Shown here one piece after another: positions 1-7,180 of a stretch of DNA of 8,417 nt. The notes under the pieces were generated by a model, which saw only the letters and a program-made list of their open reading frames with translations, did no database searches and was not told the DNA's origin. The stretch is from Alphaproteobacteria bacterium UBA3439 (GTDB lineage: Bacteria; Pseudomonadota; Alphaproteobacteria; Puniceispirillales; Puniceispirillaceae). Positions within the stretch are counted from its first letter, which is position 1; the number at the start of each line of letters is the position of its first letter. Position numbers and translations under genes: made by a program. Location: positions 6,184-14,600 of the forward strand of contig DFSK01000009.1 in assembly GCA_002378605.1 (NCBI GenBank), in the 5' to 3' direction.

Positions 1-32
1 GAAAAACAAGGCTTTTGCGAGCCTTGTTTTTC
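1..32 (+). terminator. Strong hairpin, probable intrinsic terminator or attenuator
   Basis: Bases 1-12 and 21-32 are perfect reverse complements (GAAAAACAAGGC / GCCTTGTTTTTC), and one further T-A pair (13/20) leaves a 6-base loop. The 3' arm ends in a run of five T, the 5' arm carries the matching A run, so it could act in both directions. The arm may extend beyond the left edge. It sits 23 bases before the ATPase start. Inference: it ends or attenuates transcription of an upstream gene, commonly the substrate-binding protein gene in NitT/TauT operons, so the ATPase and permease would be expressed at a lower level. Confidence 0.8.
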
Positions 33-55
33 TAATTTGATAAAGGGGGTCACGC

Positions 56-853
56 TTGGCTGATCTCAAATGTACAGATCTCTGCATGACTTTTGCGAAC
101 CAGCAAACCGGTGCCAAGGTCGAAGCTCTAAAAGACATTAATTTCACTTTGAAAAAGGGCGAGCTGCTGAGTGTTCTCGGCCCATCAGGCTGTGGCAAGA
201 CAACATTGCTGAATATGGTTGCAGGTTTCATCACCCCGACAAGTGGCCAGATTGCCGTTGGCGACCGCGTGATTGACGGGCCGGGTGCCGATCGCGGCAT
301 GGTGTTTCAGCAAGGCGCGCTTTTTGAATGGCTGACCGTTGCCAAAAATGTTGATTTCGGGCTTCGTATGCAAGGCGTTAGCGAAGCCGAATCGCGTGAT
401 CAGGTGGAAAAATGGCTGGCAACTGTTGGCTTGCAAGGATTTGCCGACACGCCAACATACCAGTTATCAGGTGGCATGCAGCAACGTGTGGCATTGGCAC
501 GCTGTTTGGTGAATGATCCCGATGTGATTTTGATGGATGAGCCGCTTGGCGCGCTCGATGCGCTGACACGCGAAAAGATGCAATCATTGGTGCTGGAACT
601 ATGGAAAAAAACCGGCAAGACCATCATCATTATTACGCATTCGGTTGAAGAGGCTTTATTGCTTGGCGAGCGCTTGTTTGTGATGGCGCCACGTCCGGGC
701 CGAATTCATAAGGAATATCAGCTTCCTTTTGCGGAATGGGGGCTGAAACGTTCGTTGCGCGATATTAAATTAGAGCCTGAATTTTCCACAGTTCGTGAAG
801 AAATTCTAACCATGATCTGGAATATGGAAGAGGAGATTATGGGCGGTGCTTGA
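56..853 (+). CDS. tauB: ABC transporter ATP-binding protein, TauB/SsuB (NitT/TauT) type
   Basis: Cytoplasmic ATPase of 265 residues that powers an importer of the nitrate/sulfonate/taurine family. All ABC motifs are intact: Walker A GPSGCGKT (42-49), Q-loop glutamines 85-86 followed by the family-typical ALFEWLTV, signature LSGGMQQR (137-144), Walker B VILMDEP (157-163), D-loop GALD (165-168) and switch histidine 195. Length is normal for TauB/SsuB. The start is TTG, chosen because AGGGGG at 44-49 lies six bases before it; the first internal ATG (position 86) would remove the first beta strand and has no comparable site. The gene overlaps the permease gene by 8 bases, so the two are surely co-transcribed and probably translationally coupled. 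Substrate cannot be read from the ATPase; taurine or another sulfonate/omega-amino acid is inferred from the neighbouring catabolic genes. No operator is seen in the 55 bases upstream. Confidence 0.9.
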   Translation: MADLKCTDLCMTFANQQTGAKVEALKDINFTLKKGELLSVLGPSGCGKTTLLNMVAGFITPTSGQIAVGDRVIDGPGADRGMVFQQGALFEWLTVAKNVDFGLRMQGVSEAESRDQVEKWLATVGLQGFADTPTYQLSGGMQQRVALARCLVNDPDVILMDEPLGALDALTREKMQSLVLELWKKTGKTIIIITHSVEEALLLGERLFVMAPRPGRIHKEYQLPFAEWGLKRSLRDIKLEPEFSTVREEILTMIWNMEEEIMGGA

Positions 854-2774
854 TTGGCTTTCAGATAATCGCGCCTTGGTCGCGGCAGTCATCATCCTTT
901 GTTTGGTTGGCAGCTTTTTTGCCTCGATCTTTTATGGGCTGAAGCAAACGCGCCTTCGCGAAAAAGATCAGGTTTTTGGTGATCCTGAACGAACCGTTGG
1001 TGGCTGGTTCTGGGCGGTATGCGGTGTGTCAACATTGCTTCTTGTCTGGTTTTATTTTTCATGGGGTTCGGCGCGGGCCTTTTTCCCGCAGGCGGCCAAT
1101 GAATTATGTCAGGTTGCCAAGCTGCATGAGGCCGTGTCGCCGGTTACCTCATCCTTGGCGATCGAATCACGCTATTCCAAATCGAAAACCTTGCTGGTGC
1201 GCAATTCGCGCCAGCTTGATGAATTGCAGGCGCGGCTTCCGGCAAATGTCTTTTCGCCAGCCGATGCGGCGCGTGTGACTCAGGTCATGCAAAACACCCA
1301 GCAATTGATAAGCATGATGGCGACGCCAGATTTTGTTGATCAGAAAACGATTGCCGATATCCAAGCCATCAAAGCTGGCTATGCTGCGATTACCAATGAA
1401 TTGGCCAATCCGAAACCAGGCTGGACAGCATCAGCTGATGCCTTGGCACAGCCATCATGGGGCATTACCGAGCCAGAAATCCCGTTGCTTCCGATTTCGG
1501 CAAAAGGCGCCATGTATAATGCGCTTGCAAGCGATGCGGCTGCCTTATCAAAAGACTATTTGAAAATCCGTAATTTGGCGCCAGCGGCAAAAGCGCTGAT
1601 TGCCGAAACCAAGACAATGATCACTGCGTTGAAAAAATCACCATCAATGGATGATGGCGATGCGCAAATTGTCAAAGAACGTGCCGATTACATGAAAGCG
1701 GTTGATCGGATTTTCAAGCGGATTGACGATGGCAAGATTTTCCCAGCTGTCGTAATGGCCGAAATGCAGGTTGCTGTTCAGACGATGCTTGATCAGGCCG
1801 AGCGGGCAAAAGGCAGCCTTGGTTTTGTCGAAATGCTGTTTTTCCCGGCGGGTGATATTGTTAAATCACGGACGCAATGTACCGAACAGGGGCCGGGGCG
1901 CTGGTTACCAAAACCTACCGATGTTGTTGCCAAGTTTTTTGCGTTGGCCAATCCTGATGTTGAAAATGGTGGCGGCTATAAAGGCACCACCTTATTATGG
2001 TGGAAATGGCTTCCGATTTCAGATGTTGTGTCTTTCTTGATTCCAGACGCGACGATTGATCTTCTTCCCGGCGACTATGGCCGGTTGAATGATGCTGGGC
2101 GGTTTGAGCCTAATTATAAAGATTGGATGTTGGCGCTGGCACAAGGCGATGTTTATCTTGGCGCGGTTCCGATGCTGGATGGCCATATCTGGGACTCGCT
2201 TTTCCGCGTTCTGGTGGCGATGTTCTTTGGTATTTTGCTTGGCGTGCCGCTTGGCATCTATATGGGGGTTTCGCGCTTTTGCAAATCCTTCTTTGACCCG
2301 ATGATTGAGCTTTACCGGCCGGTACCACCATTGGCGTGGGCGCCATTGATCCTGACCATTTTCGGCATTCAGGATGATGGTAAAATCTTCCTTTTGTTCA
2401 TGGTCGCTTTTGCCATTATGGTGATTTCGGCACGAACCGGCGCGTCAGGGGCGCAATTGTCAAAAATCAGAGCGTCACATTCGCTTGGTGCCAGTGACAG
2501 ACAAATCCTGCGTTATGTAATCCTGCCAAATGCCTTGCCTGAGATCATGACGGGTATCCGCATTTCGATTGGCGTTTGTTGGGGCACACTTGTGGCCGCA
2601 GAAATGTTGGCTGGTACAACGGGTGTTGGCTTCATCGAAAATGTCGCGCGTACGGTATCGGACTATGAATTGATCTGGGTCACGATTTTGATCATGGGCA
2701 GTTTGGGTCTGGTTTTCGATCTGATGATGCGCTGGGTTATTGGGCGGCTTATTCCATGGCGCGGCAAAGGCTGA
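846..2774 (+). CDS. tauC: ABC transporter permease, NitT/TauT family, with large N-terminal/extracytoplasmic extension
   Basis: Inner-membrane channel subunit, 642 residues, more than twice the usual 250-280 for TauC/SsuC. Hydrophobic segments near 10-30 and 54-74 are followed by a long hydrophilic, mostly helical stretch (about 80-345). Next comes a TauC-like WLPKPTDVVAKF (353-364), another polar stretch to about 445, and then the permease core with membrane segments near 450-474, 494-530 and 570-632. The EAA loop that contacts the ATPase is recognisable around 543-570 (SLGASDRQILRYVILPNALPEI). The stretch 75-445 contains only two cysteines, C88 and C345. The start is GTG, overlapping the ATPase stop region, with GAGGAG at 830-835 ten bases upstream. 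Family assignment is firm; taurine as substrate is inferred from context. The N-terminal part has no recognised domain; it may dock a binding protein or sense something outside the membrane. Confidence 0.85.
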   Translation: MLDWLSDNRALVAAVIILCLVGSFFASIFYGLKQTRLREKDQVFGDPERTVGGWFWAVCGVSTLLLVWFYFSWGSARAFFPQAANELCQVAKLHEAVSPVTSSLAIESRYSKSKTLLVRNSRQLDELQARLPANVFSPADAARVTQVMQNTQQLISMMATPDFVDQKTIADIQAIKAGYAAITNELANPKPGWTASADALAQPSWGITEPEIPLLPISAKGAMYNALASDAAALSKDYLKIRNLAPAAKALIAETKTMITALKKSPSMDDGDAQIVKERADYMKAVDRIFKRIDDGKIFPAVVMAEMQVAVQTMLDQAERAKGSLGFVEMLFFPAGDIVKSRTQCTEQGPGRWLPKPTDVVAKFFALANPDVENGGGYKGTTLLWWKWLPISDVVSFLIPDATIDLLPGDYGRLNDAGRFEPNYKDWMLALAQGDVYLGAVPMLDGHIWDSLFRVLVAMFFGILLGVPLGIYMGVSRFCKSFFDPMIELYRPVPPLAWAPLILTIFGIQDDGKIFLLFMVAFAIMVISARTGASGAQLSKIRASHSLGASDRQILRYVILPNALPEIMTGIRISIGVCWGTLVAAEMLAGTTGVGFIENVARTVSDYELIWVTILIMGSLGLVFDLMMRWVIGRLIPWRGKG

Positions 2775-2829
2775 TCGCGGCCTTCATCTTTAACGATCTG
2801 GGTAAGGGGCAAGGGCCAGCTGGTGCCGC

Positions 2830-3957
2830 TTAGGCGGCCGCCCAGACCTCGGCAAGCCATGCGTTTAGCATTGGCGCACCACCAAGGCTAATGATTGTGC
2901 TTCGCGCCGTTGCACCCGTGCCATCAAGCGCCATGATTTTGCTGCTTACCGCAGCTTTTTTGAAAATCATGCCAACCGCTTTGGATCGTTCACGCGCATA
3001 GCCAGACAGCGCAGAATCGAGATTTTCATGTGCCATCCAGCGCAAAAGGCTGGCCGCATCAACAAGGCTTTGCCCGGCACCTTGTGCCAGATTGGGCGGG
3101 ATCGGATGGGCGGCATCGCCTGCCAGCACCGTTCGGCCGCGTCGCCAGCAATCATGATATGGATGCGCCGGAAGCGCTGTTTTGACCCATTTGATATTGG
3201 CATGGTCGCAAAGCTGGCCAAGAATATCATTGCGCCCAAGATAACGCTGCTGCCAGCCATCACCAGCCTTGGCCGCATCTAGCGTCAGCACCATATTCAC
3301 ATCTTTGCCGCCATGCAGCGGGTAATGCACGAAATGTGCGCCCTTCCCAAGCCATAGATTGCAAAAAGGTTGTGAAAACATACGCGGCAAATCGGCAGAT
3401 TTAGCAACGGCCCGCATCGCAACGCGCCCATGATTGGGGGTGGTGGTTGTGCCGCTATCAGTGCCGTTCACATAATGGCGGCCAAAACCAGAAACGCCAT
3501 CCGCCGCAATCAACGCATCGACAATATGCCTACTGCCATCATCGGTTAGCATATGCACTGCCTTGCCCTGATCAGGGCCGCGCTGAACCACATGGGTGAT
3601 ATTGGCGGCAATATGGGTAATGCCGTTTGATGCGCTGATTTCGGCTTGAAGAATGCTGGCAAGATCGGCCCGTGACAGGCTGGCATAAGGTGATGAGCTT
3701 AGATCAAGATTGGCAAGGGTTGCGGCTGAACGCATATCGCGAACCGTAATCGCCTGTAAATTGGTAGCGCGTGCGCGCGCCGCCTCGCCAAGCCCAAGTT
3801 GATCAAGGGCTGCCCAGCCATTAGGGGCAATTTGTACCCCGCCGTGAAGCGTTGTTGCTGGCATTGAGCCAGCAACAAACAACACTGGTTTTTGGTTGCG
3901 GAGAATGGCAAGCGCGGCCGCTAAACCGGCAATGCCACTGCCGCTTACCGCAATCAT
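2830..3957 (-). CDS. FAD-dependent monooxygenase (salicylate hydroxylase/UbiH-like group A flavoprotein)
   Basis: A 375-residue single-component flavoprotein of the aromatic hydroxylase/UbiH superfamily. The N-terminal dinucleotide fold GSGIAGLAAA starts at residue 6 (G6, G8, G11), SRADL (96-100) matches the FAD-contacting arginine region, a DG motif lies at 153-160 (DGVSGFGR) and the GD motif is VLAGDAAHPIPP (277-288) followed by GAGQSLVDA. Two oddities: the acidic residue expected at the end of the second beta strand (FAD ribose contact) appears to be Ala29, and the serine of DGxxSxxR is glycine. Members usually hydroxylate aromatic or polyene substrates with NAD(P)H and O2; the substrate here is unknown. 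Its ATG overlaps the aminotransferase stop by one base (TAATG), so it is translationally coupled and is expected to act with that enzyme. It converges on the permease gene, with 55 bases between them and no clear terminator. Confidence 0.85.
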   Translation of the reverse strand: MIAVSGSGIAGLAAALAILRNQKPVLFVAGSMPATTLHGGVQIAPNGWAALDQLGLGEAARARATNLQAITVRDMRSAATLANLDLSSSPYASLSRADLASILQAEISASNGITHIAANITHVVQRGPDQGKAVHMLTDDGSRHIVDALIAADGVSGFGRHYVNGTDSGTTTTPNHGRVAMRAVAKSADLPRMFSQPFCNLWLGKGAHFVHYPLHGGKDVNMVLTLDAAKAGDGWQQRYLGRNDILGQLCDHANIKWVKTALPAHPYHDCWRRGRTVLAGDAAHPIPPNLAQGAGQSLVDAASLLRWMAHENLDSALSGYARERSKAVGMIFKKAAVSSKIMALDGTGATARSTIISLGGAPMLNAWLAEVWAAA

Positions 3958-5282
3958 TAAACGCTGGCTTCTAGCGTCTCGTCCAAGGTTCTACGGAATT
4001 TATCGACAATCTCGTCAATATGTTTGCGCTCGGCAACAAAGGCCGGTGCAACAATCGCATTATCGCCAGTCCATTTCACATGAAGCCCGTTCCAGAACAT
4101 ATCCTTTTGCATCTGCCCGCCGCGTCGTCCGGGGACGCCGTCCGAATGAACCTCGACACCGGCCATCAGGCCAATGCCGCGGATATCGGCAACAAGCGGA
4201 TGGTCTTGAAGTGTCCAGATGGCATCAAGGAAATAATCCTCAAGCGCAGCCGAACGTTCAAAAATGCCTTCGCTTTCATAAATTTTCTGCGTAGCAATGC
4301 CCGCAGCACAGGCTGCCGGATGCGCCGAATAGGTGTAGCCATGAAAAAATTCAATGGCGTTTTCTGGCGCAGCATTGGTGATGGTGTCATAAATTTCATC
4401 GGTCACCGCAACGCCGCCCATTGGGATCGAACCATTGGTCAAAGCCTTGGCCATTGTGATGATATCGGGGCGCACATTAAATTTCTGTGTGGCAAATGGG
4501 GTTCCCATACGGCCAAAGCCAGTGATGACCTCATCAAAAATCAGCAACAGACCATGCTTGTCACAAATCTCGCGGATTTTTTCCAGATAGCCAACTGGCG
4601 GAACCAATGTTCCCGTTGACCCGGCAACAGGCTCGATAAAGACCGCGGCCAGCGTTGAACCACCAAGATTTTCGGCAATACGCTCAAGATCCATCGCGAG
4701 TTCGGCGCCGGTTTTCGGCTGGCCTTTGGCAAAGCGCTGATCTTCTTGCCATGTGTGGCGGATAAGCGAGATGTTTGGCAGAGTCAGGCCAAAGGTTTCG
4801 CGGTTGCGAACCATACCGGCAAGCGATACGCCGCCCATATTTACGCCGTGATAGGCACGTTCGCGGCTGATCAACCGGTTCCGCTGAGCCTGACCTGCGG
4901 CACGCTGATAGGCCAGAACGATCTTGATCGCGGTCTCGATTGATTCGGATCCTGAATTGGTGAAAAACACATGGTTGAACTGATCGGGAAGAAGCCGGCA
5001 AACACGCTCGGCAAGATCAAATGAACCTGGGTGGCCAAGCTGGAAATGCGGTGTATAGTCATTGGCCAGCATTTGCTGGTAAACAGCTTCGGCAATTTCA
5101 CGACGGCCATGGCCAAGCGGCGTACAGAACAGGGCGGATGATCCGTCAATGATCTCGCCGCCCTTGTAATCCCACATATACATGCCTTCAGATTTGACAA
5201 CGATACGCGGGTCTTTTTTGAAGTCGCGATTTGCCGAGAATGGCATCCAATGCGCTTCGAGTGAATTGACGTCATACGACAT
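3957..5282 (-). CDS. tpa: Class III omega-aminotransferase, probable taurine/beta-alanine:pyruvate aminotransferase
   Basis: PLP enzyme of 441 residues that should move the terminal amino group of taurine, beta-alanine or a similar omega-amine to pyruvate, giving alanine and an aldehyde (sulfoacetaldehyde or malonic semialdehyde). Visible landmarks are the N-terminal AHWMPFSANRDFKKDPR (10-26), typical of beta-alanine:pyruvate enzymes; phosphate-binding NSGSES (109-114); YHG (144-146); FDEVITGFGR with pyridine-contacting D250; PLP lysine K279 in MAKALTNG; and HGYTYSAHPAACAA (314-327). The start is well supported by AGAAGGAG (5290-5297), seven bases before ATG. It heads an operon with the FAD monooxygenase (TAATG overlap) and is transcribed divergently from the TauR-like gene. 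Sequence style alone points to beta-alanine:pyruvate aminotransferase; the symbol tpa rests on the TauR-like regulator, pta and transporter nearby. The loop SALFCTPLGH (49-58) differs from the SGLWTCGAGH I recall in the Pseudomonas enzyme, so substrate range may differ. Confidence 0.85.
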   Translation of the reverse strand: MSYDVNSLEAHWMPFSANRDFKKDPRIVVKSEGMYMWDYKGGEIIDGSSALFCTPLGHGRREIAEAVYQQMLANDYTPHFQLGHPGSFDLAERVCRLLPDQFNHVFFTNSGSESIETAIKIVLAYQRAAGQAQRNRLISRERAYHGVNMGGVSLAGMVRNRETFGLTLPNISLIRHTWQEDQRFAKGQPKTGAELAMDLERIAENLGGSTLAAVFIEPVAGSTGTLVPPVGYLEKIREICDKHGLLLIFDEVITGFGRMGTPFATQKFNVRPDIITMAKALTNGSIPMGGVAVTDEIYDTITNAAPENAIEFFHGYTYSAHPAACAAGIATQKIYESEGIFERSAALEDYFLDAIWTLQDHPLVADIRGIGLMAGVEVHSDGVPGRRGGQMQKDMFWNGLHVKWTGDNAIVAPAFVAERKHIDEIVDKFRRTLDETLEASV

Positions 5283-5301
5283 TTATCTGCTCCTTCTAAA
5301 A

Positions 5302-5401
5302 GCTGCGCTTGGCGCGGCATGATCATTTATATGGCGCGATAGCAGGATTGGCGGCTATCGGCCTAAAAACCTTCTAACTCGGTGTATCACTTCCGGTGAT
5401 A
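5302..5401 (-). other. Three successive inverted repeats in the aminotransferase leader
   Basis: Read toward the aminotransferase, the predicted leader holds TATCAC/GTGATA (5385-5390 with 5396-5401, 5-base loop). It is followed by CGATAGC/GCTATCG (5337-5343 with 5354-5360, 10-base loop, perfect) and then a GC-rich arm pair with a 3-base loop (5302-5308 with 5312-5318, one mismatch), ending five bases before the Shine-Dalgarno. None is followed by a T run, so they are not intrinsic terminators. They may be RNA hairpins controlling translation or stability, or protein sites; chance is possible for the shorter ones. No known riboswitch class is recognised. Confidence 0.35.
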
Positions 5402-5453
5402 TTTGAAAATGCTATGGTTTCGGCAATGTCCAAAGGTGTATCCATCACGAAAG

Positions 5454-5482
5454 ACCCTACCAAACCAATGCCAGTCTGACAA
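5454..5482 (-). promoter_or_regulatory. Candidate promoter for the aminotransferase-monooxygenase operon
   Basis: On the minus strand TTGTCA (5482-5477) is followed after 17 bases by TAGGGT (5459-5454). The -35 box is good and the -10 box poor, as expected of an activator-dependent promoter. The paired operator lies just upstream, centred about 70 and 92 bases before the predicted start. This is pattern matching only; no transcript start is known. Confidence 0.3.
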
Positions 5483-5511
5483 AAGCCATTATTGACAGCA
5501 AGCCTTGTCTA

Positions 5512-5544
5512 TGGAACCAGTTGCGGCATTGATTGGTACCAGTT
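5512..5544 (-). promoter_or_regulatory. Paired direct-repeat operator between aminotransferase and regulator genes (candidate TauR site)
   Basis: On the minus strand AACTGGTACCA (5544-5534) is repeated as AACTGGTTCCA (5522-5512), one mismatch, with a period of exactly 22 bases, about two helical turns. The same element, also in pairs 22 bases apart, lies before pta. MocR-family dimers (GabR, PdxR, TauR) typically bind spaced direct repeats. From memory, the Rhodobacter capsulatus TauR site also begins CTGG. Position suits activation of the minus-strand operon and repression of the plus-strand regulator gene, whose candidate promoter it overlaps. Confidence 0.65.
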
Positions 5545-5549
5545 ATCAT
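5521..5549 (+). promoter_or_regulatory. Candidate promoter of the TauR-like gene, overlapping the operator
   Basis: TTGCGG (5521-5526) and TATCAT (5544-5549) are separated by 17 bases. The -10 box matches five of six consensus positions and the -35 box only its first three. Both boxes touch the two operator repeats (5512-5522 and 5534-5544), so a bound regulator should block this promoter, which fits the autorepression common among MocR proteins. The leader would be about 75 bases. Inference from pattern only. Confidence 0.35.
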
Positions 5550-5630
5550 GATCTTGAGCCGAAACTGCCCCTCCATCGCCGATGAAATGGGTGGGCATCG
5601 CTGAAACTGGCAAGATAAGGGGTTTTTGTC

Positions 5631-7142
5631 ATGAATGAAAATCTGACAATCGCGTTGGATCCATCATCAGGGATCAGCCTTCAGGCGCAGATTAGGCAAT
5701 CAATTGTTGAATTGATTCTCAATCATTCGATTTTGCCGGGTGACAAATTGCCATCAAGCCGGATGTTGTCGCAGCAGCTAAAAGTATCGCGCAATACGGT
5801 GATCTTTGCCTATCAGGCGCTTGTCGATACCGGCTATTTACAGCCGCGCGAGCGATCTGGATATGTTGTGAGTGATGATGCGCCGACGACAAGGCTTGTT
5901 GATACACCGGGCGCCCAGAAGGCGAGTGATCCCCCCAATCATGACGCCGGCGATGATGCTGCCATTGGTAAAATTGATTGGGATGCCAAGCTGGTGCAAT
6001 CATGCAGCTATATCCGGCCTGTGCAAAAGCCAGTGAATTGGCGTGAATATCGCTATCCCTTTGTCTATGGGCAGGTGGATGATGAATTATTTTCGCATTC
6101 TGAATGGCGTGATTGCGCGCGCCAGGCTTTGGGCATGCGCAACTTCAGCACGATGGTTGGCGATTTTGGCCAGCATGATGATCCGATGCTGGTCAATTAT
6201 ATCTGCTCGCGAAGCTTGCCACGGCGAGGGATTAAGGCACGGCCGGAACAGATTTTGGTAACATTGGGCGCGCAAAATGCGCTTTATCTTGTTGCCCAGC
6301 TGCTTGTCGATGCATCCAAACATGTTGTGATCGAAAGCCCGTTTTATCCTGACCTACGTGATATTTTGTTGCAGCGGACACAATCGATCACGGCCTTGCC
6401 AGTCGATTCAGGCGGGTTGATTCTTGATGAGGACGTCCTTCGTCATGCGGATTCGGTTTTTATCACGCCGTCGCACCAATGCCCGACAACGCATACCATG
6501 TCACCGTCGCGTCGGCGACAATTGCTTGATATGGCGGCGCGGCATGATTTGCTGATTATCGAAGATGATTACGAATTTGAAATGAATTTTCTGGAATCAC
6601 CGACACCGGCGCTTAAGGCACAAGATACGGATGGCCGCGTCATTTATGTTGGCAGCTTGTCAAAATCGGTTTTTCCCGGATTGCGACTTGGTTATATGGT
6701 CGCGCCAGAAGGGTTGATCCAGCAAGCGCGCGCGCTTCGCCATTTGATTTTACGGCATCCGCCCGGTCATGCGCAGCGCACGCTGGCTTATTTTATGGCG
6801 CTTGGCCATTATGATGCGCAAATTCGCCGCCTTCGTCGCCATCTTGCCGAACGCCGGCGGGTGTTGCAAACGGCGATCGACGCTGAAGGGCTGTTTTCGC
6901 ATAGCGCCGCGCATTTTGGCGGGACCAGCTTTTGGGTCAGCGGGCCGGATTGGCTTGATTCGCGTATTTTGGCAGAACGTGCCATGCAAGATGGTGTGTT
7001 GATCGAGGCGGGTGATGTGTTTTTCGATCGTGATACATCGCCACTTAATTATTTCCGTCTTTCCTATTCGGCGATTTCGGCAGACCGGATACCCGACGGG
7101 ATTGCGCGGCTTGCGGCAAGCATGCGAAAATTGAAACCCTGA
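5631..7142 (+). CDS. tauR: MocR/GntR-family PLP-dependent transcriptional regulator, TauR-like
   Basis: A 503-residue DNA-binding regulator built from a GntR winged helix-turn-helix fused to a type I aminotransferase-like domain. The winged helix spans about 10-80 (PGDKLPSSRMLSQQLKVSRNTV at 36-57, with the wing near RERSGYVV). A charged linker runs to about 115, and the effector domain follows. PLP-fold landmarks are TLGAQNALYLVAQ (211-223), ITPSHQCP (278-285), IIEDDYEFEMNF (309-320) and SLSK with the probable PLP lysine K345, followed by FPGLRLGYM. All residues needed to hold PLP as an internal aldimine look present, so it should sense an amine such as taurine. Length is normal for the family. 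The start is ATG with AAGGGG eight bases upstream. It is divergent from the aminotransferase operon across a paired operator, the usual arrangement for a MocR protein and its target. Identity as TauR rather than GabR or another MocR rests on pta and the transporter nearby. Confidence 0.88.
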   Translation: MNENLTIALDPSSGISLQAQIRQSIVELILNHSILPGDKLPSSRMLSQQLKVSRNTVIFAYQALVDTGYLQPRERSGYVVSDDAPTTRLVDTPGAQKASDPPNHDAGDDAAIGKIDWDAKLVQSCSYIRPVQKPVNWREYRYPFVYGQVDDELFSHSEWRDCARQALGMRNFSTMVGDFGQHDDPMLVNYICSRSLPRRGIKARPEQILVTLGAQNALYLVAQLLVDASKHVVIESPFYPDLRDILLQRTQSITALPVDSGGLILDEDVLRHADSVFITPSHQCPTTHTMSPSRRRQLLDMAARHDLLIIEDDYEFEMNFLESPTPALKAQDTDGRVIYVGSLSKSVFPGLRLGYMVAPEGLIQQARALRHLILRHPPGHAQRTLAYFMALGHYDAQIRRLRRHLAERRRVLQTAIDAEGLFSHSAAHFGGTSFWVSGPDWLDSRILAERAMQDGVLIEAGDVFFDRDTSPLNYFRLSYSAISADRIPDGIARLAASMRKLKP

Positions 7143-7180
7143 TTAGCAAACGCTTGTGCCGCCGCAATATGGATAGGCGC

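Larger units (their letters stand above)
5283..5630. other. Divergent intergenic control region (348 bases, no gene)
   Basis: This gap separates the minus-strand aminotransferase from the plus-strand regulator. From left to right it holds the aminotransferase Shine-Dalgarno (AGAAGGAG, 5290-5297), three inverted repeats (5302-5401), a candidate minus-strand promoter (5454-5482), the paired operator (5512-5544) overlapping a candidate plus-strand promoter, and the regulator's Shine-Dalgarno AAGGGG (5617-5622). GGTGTATC occurs twice (5381 and 5435), meaning unknown. I see no tRNA, small ORF with a good ribosome site, or known riboswitch. Confidence 0.6.

Noticed and set aside
2775..2829. Possible bidirectional terminator between the converging permease and monooxygenase genes
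   Set aside because: The gap is GC-rich with short inverted matches only and has no T run on either strand.
3896..4619. Plus-strand open frames (132 and 199 codons) over the aminotransferase and monooxygenase
   Set aside because: Both conflict with clearly conserved minus-strand genes and their translations show no recognisable domain.
5561..5614. Further half-sites GAAACTG (5561, 5603) and AACTGGCA (5605) near the regulator start
   Set aside because: They share the AACTG part but lack the CCA half and the 22-base spacing, so they are not counted as operator copies.
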